A stretch of 64,000 nt of DNA from Chamaea fasciata (Eukaryota > Chordata > Aves > Passeriformes > Sylviidae): NCBI GenBank assembly GCA_029207755.1, contig JARCOQ010000025.1, positions 2,410,820-2,474,819 of the forward strand. Direction: 5' to 3'. Both the position numbers and the translations under genes were made by a program. Shown here piece after piece: positions 11,395 to 23,415 of the stretch. Every line of letters begins with the position of its first letter. The stretch's first letter is position 1. The notes below the pieces were generated by a model that saw only the letters and a program-made list of their open reading frames with translations, was not told the DNA's origin and did not search any database.

Positions 11395-12165
11395 CCTGCT
11401 GAGCCCCTAAATCCTGCTGAGCTCCCCCAGACCCCCCTGAGCACCCCCTCCCCAGATCCTGCTGAGCCCCAAAATCCTGCTGAGCTCCCCCAGACCCTCC
11501 TGAGCACCCCCAGATCCTGCTGAGCTCCCCCAGACCCTCCTGAGCACCCCCAGATCCTGCTGAGCTCCCCCAGACCCTCCTGAGCACCCCCAGATCCTGC
11601 TGAGACCCTGCAGCTCCTTCTGCCTCAGCCTGGATCTCCTCAGTTCCTCCTGACTGCCCTCAGCTCCTTCATAATCATCCCTGAGCCCCCCCAGCTCCTC
11701 CTGAGCCCCCCAAACTCCTCCATCCTCAGCCCTGAACCCCCCCAGCTCCTCCTGAGACCCTAAACTCCTCTGTCCATCAGCTCTGAGGCCCCACAGCTCC
11801 TTCCAAGCCCCACGGCTGCTTCATAACCCTCCCTGAGCTCCCCAGCTTCTCCTGAACCCCCCCAAACTCCACCGTCCTCATCTCTGAACCTCCCAGCTCT
11901 TCCTGATCCACCCCAAATTCCTTCTGAGCCCCCCAAACTCCTCCATCCTCATCCCTGAACCTCCCAGCTCCTCCTGAGCCCCCCAAACTCCTCCCAAGCC
12001 CCCCAACTCCTCCATCCTCAGCCCTGAACCGCCCCCCAGCTCCTCCCAAGCCCCACAGCTCCTTAATAATCACCCCTGAGCCCCCCAGCTCTTCCTGATC
12101 CACCCCAAACTCCTCCATCCTCATCCCCGAGCCCCCCCAACTCCCACAACCCCCCCCCCAGACCC
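11395..12165. repeat. C-rich minisatellite based on 'ctgagccccccagctcctc'
   Basis: Irregular copies of 'ctcctgagcccccc', 'aaactcctccatcctcag' and 'agatcctgctgagctcccc' occupy 770 bp. The first part (11,430-11,605) has a regular unit of about 44 bp. Confidence 0.92.
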
Positions 12166-12945
12166 TCTCTGAGCCCCACAGCCGCTCTCAGCCCCCCCAA
12201 AAGCAGCAGCCCGGACCCCCCCACACACACTCTTTTCCCAGGGAACACGAGGTGCTGCTGCCCGTGGCACTTCAGACGATCCCAAAGGTCTTTCCCAGCC
12301 TTCCCAAACCCCGGAATTTTTGTGTGCGGTGGGAGTTCCTCACCCCCGCCCCCCCCCCCAGCCCGCAGCGATGCTCCCTCGGAGCGGAGAACAAAAGAGG
12401 GCAGCGGCTCCTCGGCGGCACCGCGGGCTCAGGGCAGCGGCTGCCCTGCCGCCAGGGGATTGTTCTGCTCCAAAAAAACCCAGGATTTCCAAGGAAAACG
12501 AGCGGCGGGTGTTCCCCCAGCGCGGCTGGGAACTCGCAGGGTGGGACAGGAGAGGAGGAGCGGCGCTGCCAGCGCGGCCCCGGGCGGTGTTAAAGGTGGT
12601 CCCTGGGTGGTCAGAGCTGCTTTGGAAGCTTTTGGGGTTTTTTTTTGGGGGGGGGGGGATTTCTGCAACCCCCACGTGCAGGCACGAAGGGATAAAGCTG
12701 GAGCCAGCAGGAGCGTGGCCCCGGACAAAGCCGGGTGAGCCCCGAGGGGACAGCGTCGCTGAGCCCCCAGACACACCGGGTCAGCTCGCAGGGACCCCCA
12801 AGGTGACGCCAGCTCCGTGCCAACAGCTGTGGCCACCCCGAGGGCCCTGAAAGTTTGTTCGGGTTTGTTGTTGGTGGGTTGGGATCCCCGAGCTGAGCAC
12901 ACGGAGGGCTGGGACAGCAGCGGCTTCCAGAGCCCGAAGTATCCC
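12166..12945. other. Unique CpG-rich sequence, no gene seen
   Basis: GC content is high with scattered CpG, plus a G-run at 12,645 and an 'attgttc' motif near 12,460. I see no conserved exon. It may hold regulatory sequence. Confidence 0.3.
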
Positions 12946-12949
12946 AGGG

Positions 12950-13705
12950 ATTCCTCCCTCACATCCCAGGGATTCCCTCTTCGCATCCCAGGGATTCCCT
13001 TCTCACATCGCACCTGCATCCCAGAGATTCCTGTCACCTGCATCCCAGAGATTCATCTCACATCACCTGCATCCCAAAGATTCCCTCTGCACAGCCTATC
13101 TGTATCCCAGAGATTCCCTCCACACAGCCCAGTGCATCCCAGAGATTCCCTTTATCTGCATCCCAGAGATTCACCTCACACATCCCACCTGCACCCTAAA
13201 GATTCCCATCCCCCTCATCCCAAAGATTCCCTCCACACAGCCCACCTGTGTCCCAGAGATTCCCTCTGCACAGGCCACCTGCATCCCAAAGATTCCCCTC
13301 ACCTGTATCCCAAAGATTCACCTCACACAGCCCAGTGCATCCCAGAGATTCACCTGTACCCTAGAGATTCCCTTCACCTGAACTCCAGAGATTCCCTCCA
13401 CACAGCCCACCTGTATCCCAAAGATTTCCTCCACCTGCATCCCAGAGATTCCCTCCACACAGCCCACCTGTATCCCAAAGATTTCCTCCACCTGCATCCC
13501 AGAGATTCCCTCCACACAGCCCAGTGCATCCCAGGGGTTCCCTTTACCTGCATCCCAAAGATTCCCATCAAATGTATCCCAAAGATTCCCATCAAATGTA
13601 TCCCAAAGATTTCCTTCACCTCTATCCCAACGATTCCCATCACCTGTATCCCAAAGATTCCCTTCACCTGTATCCCAAAGATTCCCATCACCTGTGCCCC
13701 CACAG
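12950..13705. repeat. Minisatellite based on 'cacctgcatcccagagattc'
   Basis: About 30 variable units of 18-30 bp alternate 'cctgtatcccaaagattccc' with 'tccacacagcccac'. Long frames on both strands are repeat products. Confidence 0.95.
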
Positions 13706-13929
13706 GGATTCACTCTCCCACCCCACATCCTCACCAGGAAAATCCCAATCCCCGTGTCCCACCCCCAGGGATGCTCTGCCCCCGACACCGGCAGCAGCAC
13801 GGACGGACTCCTCACTCCTCACCTTTTTTGGGGGTTTTGGATCCCCCAAAACCTCACCTGGGGGGTCAAACCACCCCCGAGCCACCTTCACCCCCCACGG
13901 CTGCTCAGCCCTGGAGAGTCCCGGTCCCA

Positions 13930-14330
13930 GCTGGGCACAAGGGACCCCAAAAAACCCCAAAATGATAAATAATTCCACTGAAAGAGCAGTTTTAAAATGT
14001 TCCCCTTCACAGGGATTTCAGCAAGCCCCAAAATTATAAATAATCCCACGAAAAAGAGTGGCTTTACCGTGCCTTCCTTCACGGGGACCCCAGAAAACCC
14101 CCGAATTAAATATAATCCCGCCAAAAAAAAAGTGGTTTTAACATGCTCCCCTTCCCGGGGACCCCAGAAAACCCCAAAATTATAAATATTTCCACCAAAA
14201 GAGTGGCTTTACCATGCCCCTGCTCCTGGGGACCCCAGAAAACCCCCAAATTAAAAATAACCCCACTGACAGAGCAGCTTTTACCCTGCTCCCTTTCCCG
14301 GGGACAGAAACCCGTCCCCTGCAGCCCATA
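13930..14330. repeat. Tandem repeat, about 70-75-bp unit, five copies
   Basis: Each unit contains 'gaccccagaaaaccccaaa', then an AT-rich 'ttataaat' segment, then 'agagtggctttaccatgc' and 'tcccggg'. Copies start near 13,940, 14,020, 14,085, 14,157 and 14,228. Confidence 0.92.
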
Positions 14331-15339
14331 AATGAAATTCAAACCCCTCCAGCACATAACAACTTTACGAGCTGCTCCATCTCCCCCATCCCGGCCTGCC
14401 AGGGCACAGATCCACCCCCCTGGAATAATGGACAATTCGGCAGGGAGACAAAAAGTCCAGAAATTCCCCTCAGGACATCTCAGAGCCCGGGATAAACTTC
14501 CCTGCGAGACGGATTTAGGGAGCTGGGAGGGTTTGGGTGGAAGTAAAAAAAAAAAAAAAAATCAAAGTAGGAGCTGAGCTTTTCCAAGGGAGGAAAAAAG
14601 GGGATTTAAATCAAAAAAGTTGGGGATTTTTGCTCTTCTGGGAAGGGGGAGGTGGCGGTTCTGGTGCCACGGGAGGGGCACAAATCAGCGCGAAGGGAGA
14701 AGGATGGTGGTGAAAATGTGTCAAGGAAACCTGTCCTGAGCCCGCCAGCGGTTGTCAAAGGCCGGCTGCTATTTTTAACGGCACAAAAGCCTCCGGAAAA
14801 AAAAAAAAATTGCCGGGTTTCAAAAAGGAAAAGAGGAAAAATAAAAAAAAGAAAAGAAAAAAGAAAAAAAGAGAGGAAAAAAAATAAAAAGAACTGTATC
14901 AGTGTCACCGGAATGGATCCTGCACCAAATGGAATTGAAGCGAGAGGAAAGTGCAGGAATTACAAACAGGAGTTACCGGGAGAGAGGAGAGGGAGGGACG
15001 AAAAAAAAAAAAAAATCACATTAACCGAGCTAATTCTCCCTTTTTTTCACTCCTTAAATCCATCCCTCGTGCTTTTCCTGAGCCCAGGGAGATGAAACCG
15101 AGACTCCAACAACACGGGCAGCGATTTTTTTCCCGGGGCAGCATCATTCGTTCCTCCCTGGCACCGACCCCCTGGAAATCGTTAATCAGAGGTGGAAACC
15201 GCCGCCGGATTCTGTTTATTTCGCTTTTTTTTCGCCCTAAAACCGCTCCTCGCAGCACCCGCTAAACTTCAACTCGCTGAGGTTTTTCAGCTCTCGAGGG
15301 GTGGGGGGAAAAAAAAAAATCCCCCAGTTCCCCCCCAAA
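14331..15339. other. Unique sequence with A-rich tracts, no gene seen
   Basis: A-rich simple sequence occupies 14,795-14,900, with shorter tracts at 14,545, 15,001 and 15,308. The rest is unique and of moderate GC content. No exon was recognised. Confidence 0.35.
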
Positions 15340-16850
15340 TCTGCGCCCGGAGCCCGGGTGGCTCCGGGAATGTCGCCGCGGCGGCGACAAGGTTTGTCCC
15401 GGCCAAGCGACAAGAGTTCAGCGCTGTCCCCGCTTCCGAACCCTCTCTCTCAGGTCGTGCGCTGTCGCGACAGTGTCGCGGCGTTTGTGCCTCTCCGTGT
15501 GGCACCGGCAGAGTTTTCCTGCTCGGCGCCGGCCCTGCAGGGGTGGCCGGAGCCATGGTGTCCCCAGGCCAGGTGTCCCCTGTCCCCGCAGGGACACCGG
15601 GGAGGGTGGGATGCAGCCGAGTGTCACCTGGGGACGGGGATGAGGGACAGGGACAAGAGGCGGCGACAAGGGGGTCCCCAACCCGCCCCGAGCAGGGCAC
15701 AGCCGTGTCCCCGCCCCGGGACACACGCGGCTCTGTCCGTCTGTCCCTGCGCCCCGCGGGGACACCCCCGGACCGCTCCGGGGGGGGGACTGTCGCCTGT
15801 GTCCCCTCTGTCCCCAGATGTGCCGGGGCAGAGCCCGGAGGTTCGCGGTGGGACGGAGCCAAAAATCCCCGGTGGGGTCGTGGGATTAACCCTTCTCCTG
15901 CCGGGATTAACCCCTCTCCTGCCGGGCTCCCCTGGGCTCTCGGAGCGGAGTTCGCAGCCCCGAACTTCGCGGCTGAGCGGGGCCGGACCCCGCGCCTCTT
16001 CCCCCCTTTTCCCTTCTCCTCTTCAAGCCCAGGAGCTCTGGGGGGGTTCTCCCTTCGGTTCCCCCCAGCCGCGACCCCCGAGGATGTTCCTCGATCCCCG
16101 GGAGTGTTCCCGACCCCGCAGGGTGCTCGGCTCCCGGGACTGTGCCGGTGCCCCCCGGGGCTGTCTGTGATCCCCGGGGCTGTCTGTGCCCCCCGGAGTT
16201 GTCCCGGTGCCCCCCGGAGTTGTCCCGGTGCCCCCGGGGCTGTCCCGGTGCCCCCCGGGGCTGTCCCGGTGCCCCCCGGCCGCACTCACGGTTCCGCTGC
16301 GCTGCCTCTCCGAGCCCCGGTACCGCCGCCCCGGTGCCGCCGGTGCCGGTGCCGGTGCCGCCGGTGCCGCCGGTGCTGTCCCCGGTGCCGCCGCGGGCTC
16401 CGCCACCTCCGCCGCGCCCGCCTCAGGTCCGCTCCATGTCCCCAGCGCCTCCGCTGGGAGCTGCCCCGGCGCCGGGCGGAGAGAGGGAGGCAGGAGGAGG
16501 AGGAGGAGGAGGAGGAGGAGGAGGAGGAGGAGGAGGAGGAGGGACACCGGTCCAGCCAGCCAGCAAGCGGCTCCGGGGCGGCCCCTGCGCCCCGTCCCCT
16601 CCCCTGGGGACCCGCCGGGGACACGCGTGTGACAGCGCCGGCGGCTCCGCGCTCTGCCCGGAGCTCCGCCGGAGGCCGAGACCCCCCCAAAGGCTGGGAG
16701 AACCTCGGAGGGGTCTTGGGGGACACCCCTGAGCTCCCCCCGCGCCCCGGGGGCGGCAGGGACGGGACCCTCCCCGCTCCGAGCCGTGCCTGGATTTTGG
16801 AGAGCCCAGCCCACATTCCCCGGGCGGGCGGGGGGTCCCAAAAATCACAG
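15340..16850. promoter_or_regulatory. Strong CpG island; candidate SOX13 promoter/first exon
   Basis: The window's longest CpG-dense stretch, about 1.5 kb with many CG dinucleotides. Internal simple repeats include 21-bp 'gtcccggtgccccccggggct' units (16,142-16,280), 'ggtgccgcc' units (16,320-16,400) and a GGA tract (16,489-16,542). In other vertebrates the gene after SNRPE in this direction is SOX13, transcribed like SNRPE, so a minus-strand promoter here would fit. No SOX13 coding sequence is present, and direction cannot be read from the sequence. The gene assignment is inference. Confidence 0.45.
16489..16542. repeat. (GGA)n tract, G-quadruplex candidate
   Basis: About 18 GGA/AGG triplets run within the CpG island. 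They would code poly-Glu or poly-Gly depending on frame, but no gene uses them here. Purine-strand asymmetry makes a quadruplex or triplex possible. Confidence 0.85.
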
Positions 16851-17935
16851 CGCGCCCCCAAAACTCGGCTTCCAACTTCCCACATCACCCCAAATTTACT
16901 CCCTCGCCGTGCTGGTTCATCCCCCACCTCCTCTTTCCCTGAGAATTCCTCACCGGACCGTTCCTGACCGTTCCACAAATCCCAAAAATTCCCCGAGGAA
17001 CCCCCGAATGGGGCCGGGAGACGCTCCCTGATCAAACCCGGGAGGGCGAAGGTGGGAGCGGCAGCGGAAACCTCACCTGGGCCGGGAGGGAAACCTCAGC
17101 AGGTGGAGGAACAAAGGGGGAATCCATCCTCGCCGGCAGCTTTTCCCTGGCACAGCTTTTCCCTGGATCCCAGCCCGGCCCCATTGTGAAGGGCAGCCCG
17201 AGTGGAACCGGTTCCCATTGTGGCCGCACTTCGGGAATTCTTCCCACTCCCGTGTTTGCCAGCTCGGCTCGTGGCCAGCGTGGAAACTTCCTGATGCCCC
17301 AAATCAATCATCCGCCGGCCCTATAAACGCCCCAAAGGTGAGGCCCTCTGAGCTCACCCCCCCTGGAGCCTCTCCGAGCTCCCAAACTCTCGGGTTTGGG
17401 ATTTTCAAATGGGTTTTGCTGATTAAAACCCCCGAAAACATCTCCAGGTTCCTTCTCCAGGTGCAACGTTTTTCCTGGTGGGAATCCCAAAAGGGTTTCC
17501 CCCTTTTTCCAATCCCAAAAGGGTTTCCCCATTTTTCCAATCCCAAAAAGGGATTGGATTTGTTTTTCATCATTAATTTCAGGGAAACAATTAAGGCAGG
17601 GGAATAAACAAATAATTAGGGGAATAAATAGGGAAGTAACTTTAGGGAAACCCACGGAATCATTCTTTTAAAGGTTAAAATACCCAAGGATTAAGCGCTG
17701 CTAAACCCTTTTTGTTGTTTGTTTTGTGCCCCATGGCAAGGCTGGCACGGAGCAAGGGGAACGACTGGCAGCCCCCCAGCTGGACGGACAGACGGACAGA
17801 TGGACACCATTCCCACACTGGCCTTGTGATGGAAAACCGGGAGCTCGGTTGGATCCACAAGGATTTTCCTACCTGGGGACAACTCAGGATCTCCCCACGC
17901 CCCCAAATCCAGCGCCCCGCGTGGCTCTGCCCACT
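16851..17935. other. Unique sequence, no gene seen
   Basis: Small local repeats of 'aatcccaaaagggtttcccc' occur at 17,485-17,550 and of 'gacggacaga' near 17,785. No conserved exon was recognised. Confidence 0.35.
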
Positions 17936-17937
17936 CC

Positions 17938-18258
17938 AGCAGCTCCCGGGAATCCCGAGGGGATAAAATCTGGGAATTCCATCACCTGCCCTTCCCCAAG
18001 GGGATAAAATCCTGGAATTCCCTCACCTGCCCTTCCCCAAGGAGATAAAATCCTGGAATTCCATCACCTGCCCTTCCCCAAGGAGATAAAATCTGGGAAA
18101 TCCATCACTCCACTTCCTGAGGGGATAAAATCTGGGAATTCCATCACCTGCCTTCCTCAAGGAGATAAAATCTGGGAATTCTATCACCCGCCTTCCAGAG
18201 GGGATAAAATCCTGGAATTCCCTCACCTGCCTTCCCGAGGGGATAAAATCCCTTCCAG
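17938..18258. repeat. Minisatellite, about 43-bp unit
   Basis: Seven to eight copies of 'ggggataaaatcctggaatt' followed by 'ccatcacctgcccttcccca'. Each repeats an AGATAAA or GGATAAA element. Confidence 0.95.
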
Positions 18259-18302
18259 GGGAGCCCAGGGGGGTGGCTTGGACCGGCCACTGTTGACAAG
18301 GA

Positions 18303-18388
18303 ACTTTTTTTTCTTTTTTTTTTTCTTTTTTTTTTCTTTTTTTTTTCTTTTTTTTTTTCTTTTTTTTTTTCCCTTTTTTTTCTTTTCC
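18303..18388. repeat. T-rich (T9-10 C)n microsatellite
   Basis: Runs of 8-11 T are separated by single C for about 85 bp. A shorter T tract lies at 18,535-18,550. Confidence 0.95.
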
Positions 18389-18644
18389 TGCCGTGAAACC
18401 TTTAAAATGTTGTGTCAACACGGAAGGGTTGTTTATGTTTCAGCAGCCGGGAAAGTTCCCATTGACTCCGGGCTCTTTCCTCCCCCACACCGTTATTTTC
18501 TTCCCTGGGAATTTCTTTTTTTATTTTTTCCAGGTTTTTTTTTTTTTTTTCCACTCAAGGGCAGGAGAGAAGAGATCGAGCCGCTGGGATTTGGAAATAG
18601 GGGGAGTGGGCTGCACCCACAGACCCCAAACCCTAAAGGGGCTC

Positions 18645-18935
18645 AGTGAAACATTCCCATTAAACCCAGCGAAACATTCCCATTTAAACTCAGTGAAACA
18701 TCCAATTGAACTCAGTGGAACATTCCCGTTTAAACCAGTGGAACACTCCCATTAAAACCAGTGAAACATTCCTATTAAAACCAGTGAAACACTCCCATGA
18801 AAACCAGTAGAACATTCCATTAACACCAGTGGAACATTCCCATTAACACCAGTAGAACATTCCCATTTAAACCAGTAGAACACTCCCATTCAAACCAGTG
18901 GAACATTCCCATTAAAACCAGTGGAACATTCCCGA
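18645..18935. repeat. Minisatellite, about 25-bp unit 'accagtggaacattcccatt'
   Basis: About 12 copies with variation at the 'gtggaac/gtagaac' and 'catttaaa/cattaaa' positions. Confidence 0.95.
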
Positions 18936-19329
18936 ATTCCCATTCCCAGCTGCAGAAACAGGCCCAGAGAGGACGGGGCAGGACCCCGAGGCAGCTCCCC
19001 CCCCTCCCCAGCTGAGGGGACGCCTTGTCCCAGTGCCACCCCTCGCACGGACAGCCTGGCGTGTCCCCAAAGCCACCAGCCCCTCTGTGTCACCCCCTGA
19101 CCCCCAGAGGCCTCAGGACGGGGGGGGGTTATGGGGGACCCGCGTCCCCCCCTGGCTGTGCTGCCCCCAAGGTCCCCAAAGCCACTCCAGGGGTCCCCAA
19201 ACCGGACAGGGACATAATTCCCAAAGGGGAATTCCGGGGACACGCGTGACGGAGCCAAAGAGGGAGCGGGAGCTTTGTTGGGGTCGCCAGGGCAGCAGCC
19301 GGCCTGGACTTTCACTTTCCTTTCCTTCC

Positions 19330-19605
19330 TGCCCTCTGGACCTGCTGGACATTCCCAGGACCTGCTGGAGACTCCCAGGATGTCCTGGACATCCCCAGCT
19401 GGACAGCCCCAGGATCTGCTGGACATCCCCAGGATCTGCTGGACATCCCCAGGACCCGCTGGACACCTCCAGGACCTTCTGGACATCCTCAGAACCTGCT
19501 GGAGATCTCCAGGACCTCCTGGACATCCTCAGGACTCACTGGTCACCCCCAGGACCTCCTGGACACCCCCAGGACCTGCTGGACATCTCCAGGACCACAG
19601 GGATG
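19330..19605. repeat. Minisatellite, about 20-21-bp unit 'ctgctggacatccccaggac'
   Basis: About 13 copies. Unit length and composition are similar to, but distinct from, the larger arrays that follow at 20.1 and 21.8 kb. Confidence 0.95.
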
Positions 19606-20139
19606 AGGTGCCGGGATGGACACGGTGGCACAGACCCCGTCCCCGTCTCCGTCCCTTCAGACGGCGACCCGCCCAGCTCCTGCTCCCACCTGGCTGCACC
19701 TGGGCAATGCCGCAGGACCATTTCCCGGCCTCCCATCCCTCCTGCAGCTCTCCCCGGGCAGCAGGAAGCCGGGACAATGGCTGCAGGGCCGGCCGAGCCC
19801 GAGGGGCCAGCGCTGCCGGGGCAGGGGGCAGCAGGGGACAGGCACGGCCGCACCTCACCTTCCTTTTTCCCAAGCCCTGCCCGGAGGCCCGGGAGCGCTG
19901 GGAGCCGAGCCCGGGGCCGGCTGGAGGCCGCGGGATCCCCGGGGCTGGGTCACGCCGAGGCTGCGCGCAACGGGCCGGGCCCCTTCGGAACCGGCCCGAG
20001 GGGGCAAAGCCGCGGGAACAAACCCGGCCAAGCTTCCTGCACGGAAACGCAGCCTTTGTCTGGGAACGGGCACGGGCCGGGCGCCTCGGCGGGCTGGGAA
20101 CGGCCCCGGGGACCCGCCGAGGGGTCCCCGCAGCGCTCC
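19606..20139. other. Unique CpG-rich sequence, no gene seen
   Basis: A GC-rich, CpG-containing block between two minisatellites. No exon or domain was recognised. Confidence 0.3.
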
Positions 20140-21405
20140 CGGGTCCCCACGGACAGTCCCGTGTCCCTCAGCCATTCCTGTGTCCCCACGGCCACTCCCG
20201 TGTCCCCACGGCCATTCCTGTGTCCCCACAGCCATTCCTGTGTCCCCATGGCCAGTCCCGTGTCCCTCAGCCATTCCCGTGTCCCCACGGCCAGTCCCAT
20301 GTCCCTCAGCCATTCCTGTGTCCCCACAGCCACTCCCGTGTCCCCACAGCCATTCCTGTGTCCCCACAGCCATTCCTGTGTCCCCATGGCCAGTCCCGTG
20401 TCCCCACGGCCATTCCTGTGTCCCCACGGCCACTCCCGTGTCCCCTCAGCCATTCCTGTGTCCCCACAGCCATTCCTGTGTCCCCATGGCCAGTCCCGTG
20501 TCCCCACGGCCATTCCTGTGTCCCCACGGCCACTCCCGTGTCCCCACGGCCATTCCTGTGTCCCCACAGCCACTCCCGTGTCCCCACAGCCATTCCTGCG
20601 TCCCCTCAGCCATTCCTGTGTCCCCACAGCCAGTCCCGTGTCCCCACAGCCATTCCTGTGTCCCCACGGCCACTCCCGTGTCCCCACAGCCATTCCTGTG
20701 TCCCCACGGCCACTCCCGTGTCCCCACAGCTACTCCTGTGTCCCCTCAGCCATTCCTGTGTCCCCATGGCCAGTCCCATGTCCCTCAGCCATTCCTGTGT
20801 CCCCACGGCCAGTCCCGTGTCCCCATGGCCAGTCCCGTGTCCCCACGGCCAGTCCCGTGTCCCCACGGCCATTCCTGTGTCCCCATGGCCATTCCTGTGT
20901 CCCCATGGCCAGTCCCGTGTCCCCACGGCCATTCCTGTGTCCCCATGGCCATTCCTGTGTCCCCTCATGGGAACTCCATTCCCACGTTCCTCAGCCATTC
21001 CTGCATCCCCAAAGCCACTCCCGTGTCCCTCAGCCATTCCCGTGTCCCCACGGCCAGTCCCGTGTCCCCACGGCCAGTCCCGTGTCTCCTCAGCCGTGTC
21101 CTCACGGGAGTGGAGTTCCCGTGTCCCCAAAGCCACTCCTGTGTCCCTCAGCTATTCCCATGTCCCCTCACCTGTATCCTCACGGGAGCTCCATTCCCGT
21201 GTCCCCAAAGCCACTTCTGTGTCCCTCAGTGACTCCCGTGTCCCTCAGCCATTTCCATGTCCCTCTATCAATTCCCATGTCCCCACGGCCAGTCCCATGT
21301 CCCCTCACCCGTGTCCTCATGGGAACTCCATTCCCGTGTCCCCAAAGCCACTCCTGTGTCCGTCTATCCCTTCCCGTGTCCCCTCAGTTGTTCCCATGAT
21401 CCTGC
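20140..21405. repeat. Minisatellite, about 20-bp unit, roughly 60 copies
   Basis: The unit is 'tgtccccacagccattcctg' with alternations cagcc/cggcc/tggcc and cattcct/cagtccc/cactccc. Order becomes irregular after 20,960. Frames of more than 500 codons cross it on the plus strand and shorter ones on the minus strand. They consist only of the repeat. It shares the core tgtccccacagcca with the next array. Confidence 0.97.
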
Positions 21406-21814
21406 CTTGTGTCCCACCCATGAAAATCCCGGGATGATGCAGTGGAGGCGCTGCCACTGCCCACGAGGTCACTGTCACCCACCCCCAAGGGCCATCAGCT
21501 GGTGTGGTGGCACTGGCCAGTGTCCAGCACCCCAAATCCATCTCCCAGCACCCCAAAACCAGTTGCCCTCCTGGCTCACCCCACCCCTGGCCACCCTGGA
21601 GGTCCCCACGTGTCCCCCCCGGTTGTGACACCGCTTGTGCCAACCCAGGGACATCCAGCTCCAAGCAGGGATTGGGAGCAAATCGGCTCCTCTGGGACTC
21701 GATTCTCAACCTGGTTTTCACCCAGGCGGTTGGGATTGTCCCCCCTGTCCCTGTCCCTGTCCCCAGCACCAGGGGCCAGCCCAGCCACACACACGGCAAA
21801 GTCACCGCGGGATG
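21406..21814. other. Unique spacer between two related minisatellites
   Basis: About 400 bp of non-repetitive GC-rich DNA. No gene was recognised. Confidence 0.35.
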
Positions 21815-23415
21815 GGGGGTGACACAGCCAGCATGGCACTGTCCCCACAGCCAGGATGGCACTGTCCCCACAGCCAGCATGGCACTGTCCCCACAGCCAG
21901 GATGGCACTGTCCCCACAGCCAGCCCGGCACTGTCCCCACAGTCAGCCTGGCACTGTCCCCACAGCCAGGCTGGCACTGTCCCCACAGCCAGCCCGGCAC
22001 TGTCCCCACAGCCAGCATGGCACTGTCCCCACAGTCAGGATGGCACTGTCCCCACAGCCAGGATGGCACTGTCCCCACAGCCAGCCTGGCACTGTCCCCA
22101 CAGCCAGCCCGGCACTGTCCCCACAGCCAGGCTGGCATTGTCCCCACAGTCAGCCTGGCACTGTCCCCACAGCCAGGCTGGCACTGTCCCCACAGTCAGC
22201 ATGGCACTGTCCCCACAGACAGGATGGCACTGTCCCCACAGCCAGGATGACACTGTCCCCACAGCCAGGATGGCACTGTCCCCACAGTCAGCATGGCACT
22301 GTCCCCACAGCCAGCATGGCACTGTCCCCACAGTCAGCCCGGCACTGTCCCCACAGACAGGATGGCACTGTCCCCACAGCCAGCATGGCACTGTCCCCAC
22401 AGCCAGCCCGGCACTGTCCCCACAGCCAGGATGGCACTGTCCCCACAGCCAGCCCGGCACTGTCCCCACAGCCAGCATGGCACTGTCCCCACAGCCAGGC
22501 TGGCACTGTCCCCACAGTCAGCCCGGCACTGTCCCCACAGTCAGCATGGCACTGTCCCCACAGCCAGGATGGCACTGTCCCCACAGCCAGGCTGGCACTG
22601 TCCCCACAGCCAGCATGGCACTGTCCCCACAGCCAGGACAGCACTGTCCCCACAGCCAGGAAGGCACTGTCCCCACAGCCAGCCCGGCACTGTCCCCACA
22701 GCCAGGACAGCACTGTCCCCACAGCCAGGAAGGCACTGTCCCCACAGCCAGGATGGCACTGTCCCCACAGCCAGGATGGCACTGTCCCCACAGTCAGGAT
22801 GGCACTGTCCCCACAGCCAGCATGGCACTGTCCCCACAGCCAGGATGGCACTGTCCCCACAGCCAGCATGGCACTGTCCCCACAGCCAGGATGGCACTGT
22901 CCCCACAGTCAGCATGGCACTGTCCCCACAGCCAGCATGGCACTGTCCCCACAGCCAGGATGGCACTGTCCCCACAGCCAGGACAGCACTGTCCCCACAG
23001 CCAGGAAGGCACTGTCCCCACAGCCAGGATGGCACTGTCCCCACAGCCAGGATGGCACTGTCCCCACAGTCAGCCCGGCACTGTCCCCACAGCCAGGATG
23101 GCACTGTCCCCACAGCCAGGATGGCACTGTCCCCACAGCCAGGAAGGCACTGTCCCCACAGCCAGCATGGCACTGTCCCCACAGCCAGGATGGCACTGTC
23201 CCCACAGTCAGCCCGGCACTGTCCCCACAGCCAGCATGGCACTGTCCCCACAGCCAGCCTGGCACTGTCCCCACAGTCAGCCTGGCACTGTCCCCACAGC
23301 CAGCATGGCACTGTCCCCACAGCCAGCCCGGCACTGTCCCCACAGCCAGGATGGCACTGTCCCCACAGCCAGCCCGGCACTGTCCCCACAGCCAGCCCGG
23401 CACTGTCCCCACAGC
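21815..23415. repeat. Minisatellite, 23-bp unit, about 69 copies
   Basis: The unit is 'ccaggatggcactgtccccacag', given here only as a 23-bp period with core tgtccccacag. Variable positions make ccagcatgg, ccagcccgg, tcagcctgg and ccaggaagg forms in no simple order. The period is not a multiple of 3 and most units lack stops, so all three plus frames stay open across much of the array and minus frames are nearly open (the tcagc variant adds stops). Frames of 500-880 codons are artefacts. Confidence 0.97.

Noticed and set aside
15192..16967. 591-codon plus-strand frame through the CpG island
   Set aside because: GC-rich DNA has few stops. The peptide is low-complexity Pro/Arg/Gly with no domain, and other frames are also open.
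20140..21405. CRISPR-like regular repeats
   Set aside because: Units are contiguous with no unique spacers, and the genome is vertebrate.
19033..21437. Open frames of 540-790 codons rich in His-Ser-Cys-Val-Pro
   Set aside because: Produced by the 20-bp minisatellite. Parallel frames on the other strand are equally open.
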